A stretch of 64,000 bases of DNA from contig NZ_QRGA01000008.1 of NCBI RefSeq assembly GCF_003367175.1, positions 248,001-312,000 on the forward strand, given 5' to 3'. The stretch comes from Trinickia dinghuensis (GTDB lineage: Bacteria; Pseudomonadota; Gammaproteobacteria; Burkholderiales; Burkholderiaceae). The position numbers were made by a program, and so were the translations under genes. Under the pieces are notes generated by a model. That model made no database searches. It saw nothing but the letters and a program-made list of their open reading frames with translations, and was not told the DNA's origin. Positions 8,510 to 17,195 of this stretch are shown here, piece after piece (position 1 is the stretch's first letter; each line of letters opens with the position of its first letter).

Positions 8510-10861
8510 TCAGCCCAAATCGAACGTCGTCGTCAGCACCACGCTGCGGCCCGGCAGCACCGGGATATAGATCGCATGCTCCGACGGGCCATACAGGCGC
8601 CGGTCGAACACGTTCTTCACGCCGAGTTGCGTCGACCAATGCTTGGCCCGGTAGAAGACCGTTGCGTCGACACGTGCGTCTCCGGGAACCGAAAAGCCGG
8701 CCATATCCGTCGGCTCGTGCGAATGGGCGAAGATGCCGCCGCCCACGCCCCAGCCGCGCGAGGCATCGTGACTGAACGCGTAGGTGGACCAGAGGCTCGC
8801 GCTGCGCGGCGCGACTGCCGGGGCCGCCCCGTTGCCGCCGTCCACACTCGAGCTTGCCGCCGTCAGCGTGCCGATGATGTTCCAGCCCGGCAGCGCCTGG
8901 CCCTGGAGATCGAACTCGAACCCGCGGCTGCGCTGGCCGGGCAACGCCACGGCATAGAGCGGATTCGTCGGATCGCTCCCGATCGCGAGATCGTTGCTCA
9001 CGCGGTAGACCGCTGCTGTCGCAAAGAGCTTGTCGCCCTGCAGATCGAATTTCACGCCGGCCTCGACCTGCTCGCTGCGGATCGGCGGCAGCGGTGCGCC
9101 GCTCGAGGTCTGTTCGTCGAGCGACTGGTCGAACCCATGCAGCCAGTTCGCGTAGAGCGTCGCGGACGACGTCAGCCGGTAGCTCACGCCGAGATTCGGC
9201 GTCCAGGCGCCGTTGTGCTGATCGAGCTGATTGATCGGATCCGAGAGCAGCACGTTCGTATGCCGCAGCGACGCCAACAGGCGCAGCCGGGAACCGAACG
9301 CGAATTGCGCCTGCGCGTAAGCGCTCCATTGCCGCGCGACGTACGAGGCGATCGGCGCGAGCGGCCCGCCCGGTATCGTCGCAAGCGGCTGAGGCGCATA
9401 GAGGTTCTGCTCGGATGGGTTGTCGGGCGATTGATCCTGGGCGTACCCGAGCCGCCAGAAATCGACGCCCGCGAGCAGCGTGCCCGAAATGCCGCCGGCC
9501 TTGAATTTGCGCACCAGCTCGCCCGCCACCGTGGCCTGGTGCCGGACCGTACGCGAGTCGATCGCATCGAGCCCCACGTCGCCGGCATCGTCGAACGCGG
9601 CCAGGGGCACGTTCCAAAACGTCTCGGTGTCGTCGCGCAATAGCCGTGCTCGCGCACGCACGCTCCAACCATCGCCGAACGCGTGCTCGGCGAGCAGGTG
9701 CACTTCCGTCGATTCGTTGGCAATGTGGTCGCTCGGCGCACTGACCGGCGTGAGCGGCGTATCGGGCAGCGGCTCGCCGTCGGTTCCGCCCACCGTGTAC
9801 GGCAGGATCGGCAAGCGATTGCGATAGTGCTCGAAGCCGAGCGTGATGTCCGTCGACGAGTCGCGATAGCGCAGCGACGGCGCCAGATAAAACTCGCGCC
9901 GCCCGTCATAGCCGCCGTAGTTGCGGCTGTCGAGCTCGCCGCTCGCGACAAAGCGGTAGCCGAGATGCGAACCGTCGCCGAACGTGCCGTCTAGATCGAT
10001 GTTACCGCTGCGCTGGCCGATCGAATCGATCTGTGTCGTCAGCGTGCGCCGCGTCTCGAACTCGGGCTTCTTCGTGACGAGATCGACGATGCCGCCGGCG
10101 GGGACGCCTCCCGCGATCAGCGTGACGGGCCCCTTGATCACCTCGACGCGCTCGATCCCCGCGAGCGGCGGATACGCCTCCGATTCGTAGAGCATGCCGT
10201 CAACCATCAGCGTCGTCGTTTGAAAACCGCGCACGCTGACGTCGTAGTTCGCGTTGTCGAAGCCGAACGAGGGGGTGACGCCGCTCACGTTGCCTAGCGC
10301 GTCGGCAACGGTCGTTGCCTGCTGGCTGGTCATCACTGCGTGGCTCACGGCGCCGACCGACTGCGGCACGTCGGAGAGCGCCATGTCCGTGCGCGTGGCG
10401 GTGGAGGAACGCTCGACGACGAAGCCATCCTCGGCCGCCTGGCCGTCGTCGGGACGGGCGAGCACGTCGATCCTCGGCAGCACGTGGGCGGACGATGACG
10501 CGGAGCCCGGCTGGTCCGCCGCTTCCGAGCGGCGCAGCGTCAGCGTACCGCCAGCCACGTCGATGAGTTCGAGGCGGCTGCCGGCAAGCGCATTCGCGAG
10601 CGCCTCCTTCGCCGTCATCGTGCCGTCGACAGGATGAGCCGAGAGGCCGCGCGTGAGCGTCGCGTCGAACGAGAGCACGAGGTGCCCCTGCTTCGCGATT
10701 GTCAGCAGCACAGTGGCAAGCGAGCCACCCGCCACGTGAAACTCGATCGGCGCCGCATCCGCGGCCCACGCGTGCGGCGCCGCTACCGAACACCAGATCG
10801 CCGCGGCCAGCCAGCCCCAATGTCCGCGAAGACCACGCCCGATTCTCGCCATTGCATTCAT
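8510..10861 (-). CDS. TonB-dependent siderophore receptor with STN signalling domain
   Basis: An outer-membrane receptor of about 783 residues. I start at ATG 10861 (MNAMARIGRG) because a signal peptide follows (about 1-33, ending APHAWA); an in-frame ATG at 10918 would add 19 unlikely residues. Residues about 36-90 form a secretin/TonB short N-terminal (STN) domain (FHVAGGSLATVLLTIAKQG), the part that contacts FecR-type anti-sigma proteins. The plug follows (DVPQSVGAVSHAVM, VSGVTPSFGFDN, RGFQTTTLMVDGM, ERVEVIKGP), then a 22-strand-type barrel. It resembles FpvA/FoxA/FhuE-class ferric-siderophore receptors; the ligand cannot be read from sequence. It ends ...FDLG rather than in Phe, the usual last residue of outer-membrane barrels. 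Together with the sigma factor, FecR and TonB genes upstream it forms a cell-surface-signalling iron-uptake locus. Confidence 0.9.
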   Translation of the reverse strand: MNAMARIGRGLRGHWGWLAAAIWCSVAAPHAWAADAAPIEFHVAGGSLATVLLTIAKQGHLVLSFDATLTRGLSAHPVDGTMTAKEALANALAGSRLELIDVAGGTLTLRRSEAADQPGSASSSAHVLPRIDVLARPDDGQAAEDGFVVERSSTATRTDMALSDVPQSVGAVSHAVMTSQQATTVADALGNVSGVTPSFGFDNANYDVSVRGFQTTTLMVDGMLYESEAYPPLAGIERVEVIKGPVTLIAGGVPAGGIVDLVTKKPEFETRRTLTTQIDSIGQRSGNIDLDGTFGDGSHLGYRFVASGELDSRNYGGYDGRREFYLAPSLRYRDSSTDITLGFEHYRNRLPILPYTVGGTDGEPLPDTPLTPVSAPSDHIANESTEVHLLAEHAFGDGWSVRARARLLRDDTETFWNVPLAAFDDAGDVGLDAIDSRTVRHQATVAGELVRKFKAGGISGTLLAGVDFWRLGYAQDQSPDNPSEQNLYAPQPLATIPGGPLAPIASYVARQWSAYAQAQFAFGSRLRLLASLRHTNVLLSDPINQLDQHNGAWTPNLGVSYRLTSSATLYANWLHGFDQSLDEQTSSGAPLPPIRSEQVEAGVKFDLQGDKLFATAAVYRVSNDLAIGSDPTNPLYAVALPGQRSRGFEFDLQGQALPGWNIIGTLTAASSSVDGGNGAAPAVAPRSASLWSTYAFSHDASRGWGVGGGIFAHSHEPTDMAGFSVPGDARVDATVFYRAKHWSTQLGVKNVFDRRLYGPSEHAIYIPVLPGRSVVLTTTFDLG

Positions 10862-11014
10862 CTCGACCAGAGAACTGTCGACTCGACCGTTTCCAATACG
10901 AGCGATGCAAAATCGCACACCCCGCCGTTTGGATCGGAACGCGCTCGATAGGCGAGCGCCGTTCTACGTTGCAACGGCCAAAATAGCGATTAGTTGAGGC
11001 CGTCGGGCGTCAGG

Positions 11015-11042
11015 GTACGATGATTTTCGCGTCGGGATTTCC
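11015..11042 (-). promoter_or_regulatory. Candidate FecI/iron-starvation ECF promoter
   Basis: Reading the minus strand, GGAAAT (11042-11037) is followed after exactly 17 bases by CGTAC (11019-11015). GGAAAT is the -35 of the Escherichia coli FecI-dependent fecA promoter, and an AAAT-N16/17-CGT layout matches iron-starvation promoters of PvdS/OrbS-type sigma factors. It lies about 155 bp upstream of the receptor gene, in the gap after the response-regulator gene. Assignment to the linked sigma factor is inference. Confidence 0.45.
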
Positions 11043-11059
11043 TTACCCCTTTTTCTTTC

Positions 11060-11833
11060 TCAGGCGCGCGCAGCCTCCCCCGCATGCATGCTAAGCGGCA
11101 AGCGCGCCGAGCCGCCGTCGAAGCGCGCATGGCCCATCTGCTCCGAGCCGGAGACTTCGAGCCGGTAGCCGAGCGAATAGACGGTGCGCAGCATCACGCC
11201 GTTTCCGGCCCCGAACGCGAGTTTCCTGCGCAGCTTGTAGATGTGCTGCTCGATCGTCCTGTCGGCGCGATCGGTCTCGCTGCCCCAAATGGATTTCGCC
11301 ACCATCGCCCGAGTCAAGCTGACGCCCGCGTTGGTGAAGAAGAGCCAGGCCGTGGCGAACTCGCGCGGAGTCAGTTGGATCGACTTGCCGCGAAGCTCGA
11401 CGACGCAGCACGCCTTGGTCAACGTATAGGGGCCGACGCACAAGCGCTCGCTCTCGCGGTTCACGGCGCCGGCGCTGCGCAGCAGCGCGTGCGCCGCGCG
11501 GACATAGAACTCGTTCGCGTCGAACTGCAACGACAGGATGTCGGTCGCGCCCGCTTCGTACCACTGGAACAAGCTGGCCGGATCGGCGAACGAGCCGACC
11601 ACGAGCAGCGGCGTGTTCTGAAGCGAATGGCACTCGCGCCAGGACATCAGCGCACTGGACGCGACCTTGGTGGTGCGCGCGTCCATGACGATCAGATCGT
11701 AGGGCTTGTGCCGCAGCGTGCGCAGCATCTCGATCTCGTTGGCGAACACTTCGCCGCTGGCGCCGCAAAGCACGAGACCGTCTTCGACACGCCGGGCAAG
11801 GCTCGCGTCTTTAGTCAGGATGACGTAATTCAA
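11060..11833 (-). CDS. OmpR-family DNA-binding regulator with degenerate receiver
   Basis: About 257 residues from TTG 11833, or 263 from ATG 11851. I prefer TTG because AAGGGG (11844-11839) sits five bases upstream, whereas ATG 11851 has no ribosome-binding site. Residues about 1-115 are receiver-like: YVILTKD forms strand 1 and DLIVMDART places the phospho-acceptor Asp. The acidic pair at the start is reduced to one Asp, and the conserved Lys-Pro of strand 5 is replaced (DILSLQFD). The C-terminal part is a clear winged helix of the Trans_reg_C family (LTPREFATAWLFFTN, TIEQHIYKLRRKL, GYRLEV). No histidine kinase is adjacent. It lies between the TonB-like gene and the receptor gene on the same strand, so a role in the iron locus is likely but unproven. 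Confidence 0.8.
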   Translation of the reverse strand: MNYVILTKDASLARRVEDGLVLCGASGEVFANEIEMLRTLRHKPYDLIVMDARTTKVASSALMSWRECHSLQNTPLLVVGSFADPASLFQWYEAGATDILSLQFDANEFYVRAAHALLRSAGAVNRESERLCVGPYTLTKACCVVELRGKSIQLTPREFATAWLFFTNAGVSLTRAMVAKSIWGSETDRADRTIEQHIYKLRRKLAFGAGNGVMLRTVYSLGYRLEVSGSEQMGHARFDGGSARLPLSMHAGEAARA

Positions 11834-11875
11834 GATGACCCCTTGTCGCATTTGGATTGAACGGTTCGCCCGCCG

Positions 11876-12658
11876 TCATGGCCCGGCGAGCTTGAAATCG
11901 ATCGACTGAACGACGCTGATCGGAACGGCCTCGCCACGCTCTAGATACGGTTCGCAGGCGGCATCGCGCACGGCGTCGAGCGCGGCTGAATCGAGATCGG
12001 CAAACCCGGTACCGCGTTCGAGGCTCACGGCCGTCGCGTGGCCGCTCGTATCGAGCGTCATGCGCACCGTAACCGTGCCCTCCTCTTCGAGCCTGCGCGC
12101 GCGAGCCGGATAGGACGGCGTCGGAACACGGCACGCCACCTCGTCGGCTCGCTTCGGCTCGGGGCGGGCACTGAACCGTGCTGCTTCGGCAACTTGCGGC
12201 GCCTTCGCCGCGCTCGCGGCAGATGCGGCCGTTGCGGCATCGGTGGCGCCGGCGGCGCCGACCGCGAGCGCCGCCGGCCGAGCTACCACCATCTTTTGCG
12301 GTGCGGCCGCTTGTGGAACCGGCGCGACGGCTTCGGTCGGCGCAGGCTTGCGCGGAAGCGTCCGGCGCACGGCCGGCGATAGGTGCGGATGAATTGGCGC
12401 ATGGGATACGGGGCCGGCCGGCGCCGGCCGATCAACCGCGGAGGGTTCGGCGAGCAAGACCACTTCGAGGGGACCCGACGGCGCGACGGCATGCGCTTCG
12501 CGCAAACCCAACGTGCCCGATCGCGGGGATGTGACGTAGGCGGCGAACAGCGCGAGATGCGCCGCGACGACGAGCACGGCAACGCCGACCGTCCGGACAT
12601 TCGAGCTCGGCTCGACCGGAGGGCGCAGCATTGCGGGAGGGATAGCCGTGCGCGTCAT
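11876..12658 (-). CDS. TonB-family energy-transducing protein
   Basis: A 260-residue protein from ATG 12658 (MTRTAIPPAMLRPP); an in-frame ATG at 12712 adds 18 polar residues. One N-terminal membrane anchor (VGVAVLVVAAHLALFAAYV, about 23-41) is followed by a long Pro/Ala-rich periplasmic spacer (about 60-170). The TonB C-terminal domain is about 175-260 (CRVPTPSYPARARRLEEEG, GTVTVRMTLDTSG, FKLAGP). It would couple the inner-membrane ExbB/ExbD motor to outer-membrane receptors. No exbB/exbD lies beside it; a separate tonB-exbB-exbD set sits at 61.6-63.5 kb. Its place between fecR and the receptor gene suggests a dedicated TonB for this locus. Confidence 0.85.
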   Translation of the reverse strand: MTRTAIPPAMLRPPVEPSSNVRTVGVAVLVVAAHLALFAAYVTSPRSGTLGLREAHAVAPSGPLEVVLLAEPSAVDRPAPAGPVSHAPIHPHLSPAVRRTLPRKPAPTEAVAPVPQAAAPQKMVVARPAALAVGAAGATDAATAASAASAAKAPQVAEAARFSARPEPKRADEVACRVPTPSYPARARRLEEEGTVTVRMTLDTSGHATAVSLERGTGFADLDSAALDAVRDAACEPYLERGEAVPISVVQSIDFKLAGP

Positions 12659-12808
12659 GTCTTTCGATCGCTTGGATTGAGCGCTTTCGCGTGTTCGCGT
12701 TTGCGCTTTCAATGGGTATGTGCGACGAGCGAGCGAAAGTGACGTAGTCCGAGCGAATTTTTTTCGAGGAGGCCGAAAATCTTCCGGCCGGGGGCATGAA
12801 GCCGGGCC

Positions 12809-13780
12809 TCAGGTCCGCGAGACGAGGACCAGATATCCCGCGTAGCGGCTGATCGCAAGCGGCAGCGTGTGGGCCAATGCGTCGAGCGCGCGCAGCGGCT
12901 CGTCCAGCGGAAGCACGGCGGTCACAGGAAGCGAGGCCGCATCGTCCGACACCCGGATCACGCCCATGAAGTACGGGCGCAGGCGTTCCACCACCGAACC
13001 GAGCGGCTCCTCGTCGACCTGCAGCTGGCCCGATGTCCATGAGGCTTCGGCGGCGGCGCTCTCGCGGCCGGCCTCGATCCGGTGCGTCCCGGCCCGCGCC
13101 GTGCCGCCCGGTGCGAGCGTCATCGTGCCGCCGCCCACGGCGATATGAAGCGGCGCATCGAGCGCCGCGACATGGAGCCAGCGCCCTTCCGTGCGGACCG
13201 AGAACGAACCGGCACGCGCGCGCACGCTGCGGTGTCCATTGCGAACGACGAACGGCCGGACGTCCCGATCCGCGACGCGGACGAAGGCCGCGCCGACGCG
13301 CAAAACCAGCCCGCGGGCATCGCTGCCGTAATCGACGTCGACGGCGCTGCGCGCGCCGAGCGTGACGGAGGAGCCGTCGGCGAGCACCGCTTTCGTTCGC
13401 TCGCCGGTGTGGGTGTGCAGATCGGCCGTCCATTGTCCGATCGGCGAGAACCGATCGACGATCGCGCCGGTGCCGAGCGCGACCGCGCCGAACGAAAGCA
13501 CGCCGCGCACCAGCCGGCGGCGCGAAGGCACGGCAAGCAGCGCATCGCCGAGGGCCCGGCGCGGGATGCCTGCCGTGGCGGACGGTACGAGGGCGCCGAG
13601 CGACGCTTCGACGTGAGCCACGGCCTTCGCATGGGCGGGATCCGCATTGCGCCAGGCCTCGAAGCGTTGCCGGTCGCGTTCGGTGGCTTCACCCGAGCGC
13701 AGCAACACCATCCAGCGGATCGCAGCGCTGACCGCCTGCTCGCTCGTGGAGGCCGTTGCGGGGGCCCTGTCTCCGCTCAC
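12809..13780 (-). CDS. fecR: FecR-type anti-sigma / sigma-regulator protein
   Basis: About 323 residues. I choose GTG 13780 because it overlaps the sigma-factor stop in a GTGA junction; a TTG at 13801 is an alternative. Residues about 12-55 form the cytoplasmic anti-sigma-like DUF4880 domain (AIRWMVLLRSGEATERD, FEAWRNADPAHAKAV, with the Trp pattern of the family). A membrane segment is at about 86-105 (VRGVLSFGAVALGTGAIV). The periplasmic FecR domain follows (TGERTKAVLADGSSVTL, about 120-215), and the C-terminal STN-like region about 245-323 would meet the receptor's STN domain. It transmits receptor occupancy to the adjacent ECF sigma factor. Confidence 0.88.
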   Translation of the reverse strand: MSGDRAPATASTSEQAVSAAIRWMVLLRSGEATERDRQRFEAWRNADPAHAKAVAHVEASLGALVPSATAGIPRRALGDALLAVPSRRRLVRGVLSFGAVALGTGAIVDRFSPIGQWTADLHTHTGERTKAVLADGSSVTLGARSAVDVDYGSDARGLVLRVGAAFVRVADRDVRPFVVRNGHRSVRARAGSFSVRTEGRWLHVAALDAPLHIAVGGGTMTLAPGGTARAGTHRIEAGRESAAAEASWTSGQLQVDEEPLGSVVERLRPYFMGVIRVSDDAASLPVTAVLPLDEPLRALDALAHTLPLAISRYAGYLVLVSRT

Positions 13781-14289
13781 TGCACCGATGCCAGATAGCA
13801 AGCGTGCATCGCTTGAGCGAGATAGTCGCGGACGGTCCGTTTCGACACGCCGAGCCGCTCGGCGATGTCGGCGTGCGTCATGTCGTGGAATTGGCTGTAG
13901 ACGAATGCGTTGCGCGCCTTCGCGGAAAGGCCCGCGAGCATGCGGTCGATCGTGTTGAGCGTTTCTACCACGATCGCGCGCTCCTCCTCCGAGGGCACAG
14001 CGCCTTCCGGCAGCGCGGCGAGCGCGGCCAGATACGCGCGCTCGAGATCGCGGCGGCGCCAGAAATCGTAGACGAGCCGATGAGCGATCGTCGTCAGCAT
14101 CGCGCGCGGCTCGCGAATCCCCCTCGGATCGGGCAGCGCAACCAGTTGGACGAAGGTTTCGGAGGCGATGTCTTCCGCGGTAAACGTACAGCCCAGCTTC
14201 AACCGCAGGCGGCCGAGCAGCCAGCGATAGTCGTTGCGAAAAATCGATTCGACCGGCGTGAGGCTGAGGCTGGCAATGGCATCTGACAT
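13777..14289 (-). CDS. fecI: FecI-like ECF sigma factor
   Basis: A 170-residue protein from ATG 14289 (MSDAIASLSLTPVES). Region 2 covers FRNDYRWLLGRLRLK through EDIASETFVQLVAL and the -10-recognition helix HRLVYDFWRRRDLERAYL. Region 4 covers LSAKARNAFVYSQFHDMTHADIAERLGVSKRTVRDYLAQAM, a helix-turn-helix for -35 recognition. Length and order are those of FecI-class iron-starvation sigma factors. It overlaps fecR by four bases and heads the locus leading to the STN-type receptor. I see no strong Fur box directly upstream; a GCGAGGCA/TGCCTCGC dyad is at 14350-14357 and 14372-14379. Confidence 0.9.
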   Translation of the reverse strand: MSDAIASLSLTPVESIFRNDYRWLLGRLRLKLGCTFTAEDIASETFVQLVALPDPRGIREPRAMLTTIAHRLVYDFWRRRDLERAYLAALAALPEGAVPSEEERAIVVETLNTIDRMLAGLSAKARNAFVYSQFHDMTHADIAERLGVSKRTVRDYLAQAMHACYLASVQ

Positions 14290-14349
14290 ACGGCTGCTCC
14301 GCGCGTGCTTTATCCGACTGCCTTCCGCTGCGCTCCTCCTCTGTTGCAG

Positions 14350-14379
14350 GCGAGGCAATCGAAAGACCCGATGCCTCGC
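14350..14379. repeat. 8-bp dyad upstream of the sigma-factor gene
   Basis: GCGAGGCA (14350-14357) and TGCCTCGC (14372-14379) form a perfect 8-bp stem with a 14-base loop. It lies about 60-90 bp upstream of the fecI start, in the leader between the MFS and sigma genes. No T-run follows on either strand, so it is more likely an operator or leader hairpin than a terminator. Confidence 0.35.
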
Positions 14380-14564
14380 AGGTTACGAGGGCAAAAAAGT
14401 CCTATCAATCGGGGAAAGGGAGAACGCGCGCGATGATCGGGCAGCCGAACTTAAGGCATTTCCGTGTACATAGTGTGACAATTCGCCTGGTGGAACGCCT
14501 CTTCCATGCGGATCGGCGGGATATCGCGGGCCGGCAGCCAAGCCTAGGGCATTAGGGGTTTTCA

Positions 14565-15806
14565 TCAATCCGGGCACGCCCGCGCCGGAACAGACGCTCG
14601 GCGCGGTGCACCGATCCAGTGAATCGCATAAGCGAGCATGCCGAGCGTGACACCGAAGGCGACGATGCCGGTCCAGCCGAAGCGCGCCATCAACCAGCCG
14701 CTGACCGTCGCGCCGACGGCGCCGCCGAAGAAAGTGGCCGTCATATAGAGACTATTGATGCGGCCCTGCGCTTTCGCGTCGACCGCGAACGCACGCGTCT
14801 GGTTGGACACGAGGCCGGACTGCACGCCGATGTCGAGCACGATCACGCCCGCGACCAGCAGTGTCAGCGAGGTCGCCGCGCCGCTCAGAAGCAGGTACGC
14901 GAGCGTGACGATGCCGATGCTGGCGCCGATCACCTTGCGAAACCCGACGCGATCGGTCGCATTGCCGCCGAGCGAAGCCGCGAAAGCCCCCGCCGCGCCG
15001 ATAATCCCGAATCCGCCCGCCCACGCGCTGCCGAGATGCCACGGTCCGCTCGCGAGCAGCGCGGCGAGATTGACCCAGAAGGCGTTGAAGCAGGCCCACA
15101 GCAATGCCTGGATGAGCATCGACTCGCGAATCGGACGATGGTCCCGCGCGAGCGGCCACAGCGAAGCGAGCAAACGCCCATAGGAAAGATTCGTCGACGG
15201 CACGCCACGCGGCAGCAGCGCCGCGGCGGCAATCCAGACCGGCACCATGAACGCCGCTTCGGCGCCGTACACCGCGCGCCATCCGTACGCCGCGCCGATC
15301 ACGCCGGCCACCGTGCGCCCGACGAGGATGCCGACCATGATCCCGCTCACGACCGTTCCGACGTTGCGCCCGCGTTCGCTCGGCAACGACATGACCGCCG
15401 CGAACGGCACCAATTGCTGTGGAACGCAACTCACGATGCCGAGACCGAACGAGGCCGCGACGAGCGTCCCAATGCCGGGCGCCACGGCCGCCGCGATGCC
15501 GAATACGCAGGCGAGCGCAATCTGAATGAGCACGAGCTTGCGGCGGTCGAAGCGATCGCCGAGCGGCAACAGCAATGCAAGCCCGGTCGAGAACCCGAGC
15601 AGCGCCGCCGCGGCGACGAGATCGACCATCGTCACGTCGACCCGCATCCCGGCGGCAATCAACGGCAGGATCGGCTGCGTGCAATAGATGTTGGTGATCA
15701 CCGCTCCGGCGATGACGGCCATCATGAGGATCTTGCCGCGCGACGCGGCCTCGGGTGTGCCCGAACTATCTGAACTACCTGTGGTGGGGGGTGTTGAGGC
15801 GCTCAC
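14565..15806 (-). CDS. MFS family transporter (12 TM)
   Basis: A 413-residue integral membrane protein with about twelve hydrophobic segments. The cytoplasmic loop 2-3 motif LLLPLGDRFDRRKLVLIQ is the MFS signature (GDRxDRR). Near the N terminus CTQPILPLIA follows the first membrane helix, a pattern common in drug-efflux or arabinose/YnfM-like MFS proteins. Pro-Gly-rich helices such as GIMVGILVGRTVAGVIG look like the antiporter motif C region. The substrate is not identifiable. It is the gene nearest the start of the ebo cluster but is divergent from it, so a role in exporting that pathway's product is possible but speculative. Confidence 0.85.
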   Translation of the reverse strand: MSASTPPTTGSSDSSGTPEAASRGKILMMAVIAGAVITNIYCTQPILPLIAAGMRVDVTMVDLVAAAALLGFSTGLALLLPLGDRFDRRKLVLIQIALACVFGIAAAVAPGIGTLVAASFGLGIVSCVPQQLVPFAAVMSLPSERGRNVGTVVSGIMVGILVGRTVAGVIGAAYGWRAVYGAEAAFMVPVWIAAAALLPRGVPSTNLSYGRLLASLWPLARDHRPIRESMLIQALLWACFNAFWVNLAALLASGPWHLGSAWAGGFGIIGAAGAFAASLGGNATDRVGFRKVIGASIGIVTLAYLLLSGAATSLTLLVAGVIVLDIGVQSGLVSNQTRAFAVDAKAQGRINSLYMTATFFGGAVGATVSGWLMARFGWTGIVAFGVTLGMLAYAIHWIGAPRRASVPARACPD

Positions 15807-16275
15807 GGCACGCTCCTTGTGTTCGATCGCGCCGGTATGTACTGCGACATGCCGCGATCCGGGATTGATCTCGAAGGCGTTGCGAAGTGAGAAGTGAGCC
15901 CTCCTCCATTCGCGACACCCATGCGGAAAGTCTATGTTTTACGGGATCGCGCGAGTGCGCTAGCTACGCCGCTTTTGGGCCATTTCCGGCGCATTTCGGG
16001 TCAGCGCGACGGGCGCGTATATCAACCGACCACCCTGGTCCGACGCAGTGACGACACATCCGAGAGATAGAAACCGTGCTCGTCAATCGCACTTTGGACG
16101 CCAAATCTCAAAGTCTGGGTGCCTCCTATGAGATCTCACAGCTTGACGCTCTTGCGATGCAATTGAGATTCTTGTAGTCAGATTTTTGAGATGTCTCGCG
16201 CAAAAGCACACTCGGACCAGGTGTGCCCGGTAGTCAAGAAGAAGCTGCCCATTCCACCAAAATGAAGAATGGCGT
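15807..16275. other. Divergent intergenic region, MFS / ebo cluster
   Basis: A 469-bp gene-free stretch. The left part serves the MFS gene; the right part, AT-richer, holds the TGAGAT motif array listed separately and must contain the ebo promoter. No RNA gene or mobile-element remnant was seen. Confidence 0.6.
16105..16192. promoter_or_regulatory. Array of TGAGAT/ATCTCA motifs upstream of eboA
   Basis: Five copies of the hexamer TGAGAT or its complement occur in 88 bp: 16105-16110 (ATCTCA), the perfect palindrome TGAGATCTCA at 16129-16138 (two overlapping copies), 16164-16169 and 16187-16192. Chance expectation for one hexamer on both strands over 88 bp is well below one. The array ends about 84 bp before the eboA start, a natural place for an operator. 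The binding protein is unknown. Confidence 0.4.
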
Positions 16276-17175
16276 ATGACGATCACACTACCCAGCAGTG
16301 TTGCCGCTTGTCTTGCCACGTTCTTGAACAAGCGCTTGACGCCCGCGGCGTATGACTTCCTGCTGGATGCGTCCAGCGAAATCCGCAATGGCGCGCCCAT
16401 CGACCGGCGCGCACAACTGTTCTCTCTCGCAAGCCGCCATGCGCGAGCGAGCGACGCCCTCGCGCTCGACGCCGCCGAACAACGACTGCTCGCCACGCTC
16501 GGTCCGACCTGCAACACGGCGCAATGGAACCAGCTCGAAACGCTGCGCATCGCCCTGCTGCTTGCCTCGCCCGACATCGATACCGACGCCTTCGCCGGCG
16601 TCTTCGATCGCGGTTGTCGCTTCGCCGATCTCGGCGAATCCTGCGCGCTCTACCGCTCGCTCCCGCTGCTGCCCGATGGAGTGCGCTTCGTCGCGCGGGC
16701 ATGCGAAGGGTGCCGCACCAACATGCGTCCCGTCTTCGAAGCCGTGGCCTGTGATTCGCCCTATCCGGCGAGGCATTTCGACGATGTGTCCTGGCGTCAA
16801 CTCGTCATCAAGGCCGTCTTTCTCGACGTGCCGCTCTGGCGTGTCGATGGACTCGACGAGCGGCTCTCGCCCGAACTCGCCCGCATGGCGCTCGATCTCG
16901 TCGATGAGCGCCGCAGCGCCGGCCGCCCCGTGCCGCCGCAGTTGTGGCTCTGCCTCGGCGCTTATCCCGGCGAGCGCGGCCTGCAAGCGCTGAAAGAAGA
17001 GGTGGTAACGGGCGGAGAGCCCGGCCAGCGCGGCGTGCTGCTGGCCCTCGGCCGGGCCGGCGCGCTAGACGACGACAGCGCCTGGCTTCAGCGTCTGCTC
17101 GATGCGCACGCCCCCTTCGTGCGTCAGGCACGGAAGGCCCGATTCACGCAGCGCGCCCTGCAGTTCATTCGATGA
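16276..17175 (+). CDS. eboA: EboA-like protein, first gene of the ebo/EDB cluster
   Basis: A 299-residue cytoplasmic, mostly helical protein (SSVAACLATFLNKRLTPAAY, WNQLETLRIALLLAS, WRQLVIKAVFLDVPLWRVDG). The segment LETLRIALLLASP and the VFLDVPLWRVDGLDERL block are the best-conserved-looking parts, and no enzymatic motif is visible. Assignment rests mainly on context: it heads an overlapping run of TatD-like, dehydroquinate-synthase-like, TIM-barrel, phosphatase-like and UbiA genes, the full ebo set. EboA has no known biochemical role. Its stop overlaps an ATG of the next frame (ATGA at 17172-17175), although the next gene probably starts further on at a GTG. Confidence 0.8.
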   Translation: MTITLPSSVAACLATFLNKRLTPAAYDFLLDASSEIRNGAPIDRRAQLFSLASRHARASDALALDAAEQRLLATLGPTCNTAQWNQLETLRIALLLASPDIDTDAFAGVFDRGCRFADLGESCALYRSLPLLPDGVRFVARACEGCRTNMRPVFEAVACDSPYPARHFDDVSWRQLVIKAVFLDVPLWRVDGLDERLSPELARMALDLVDERRSAGRPVPPQLWLCLGAYPGERGLQALKEEVVTGGEPGQRGVLLALGRAGALDDDSAWLQRLLDAHAPFVRQARKARFTQRALQFIR

Positions 17176-17195
17176 CGACGATAGAGAGGACACCC

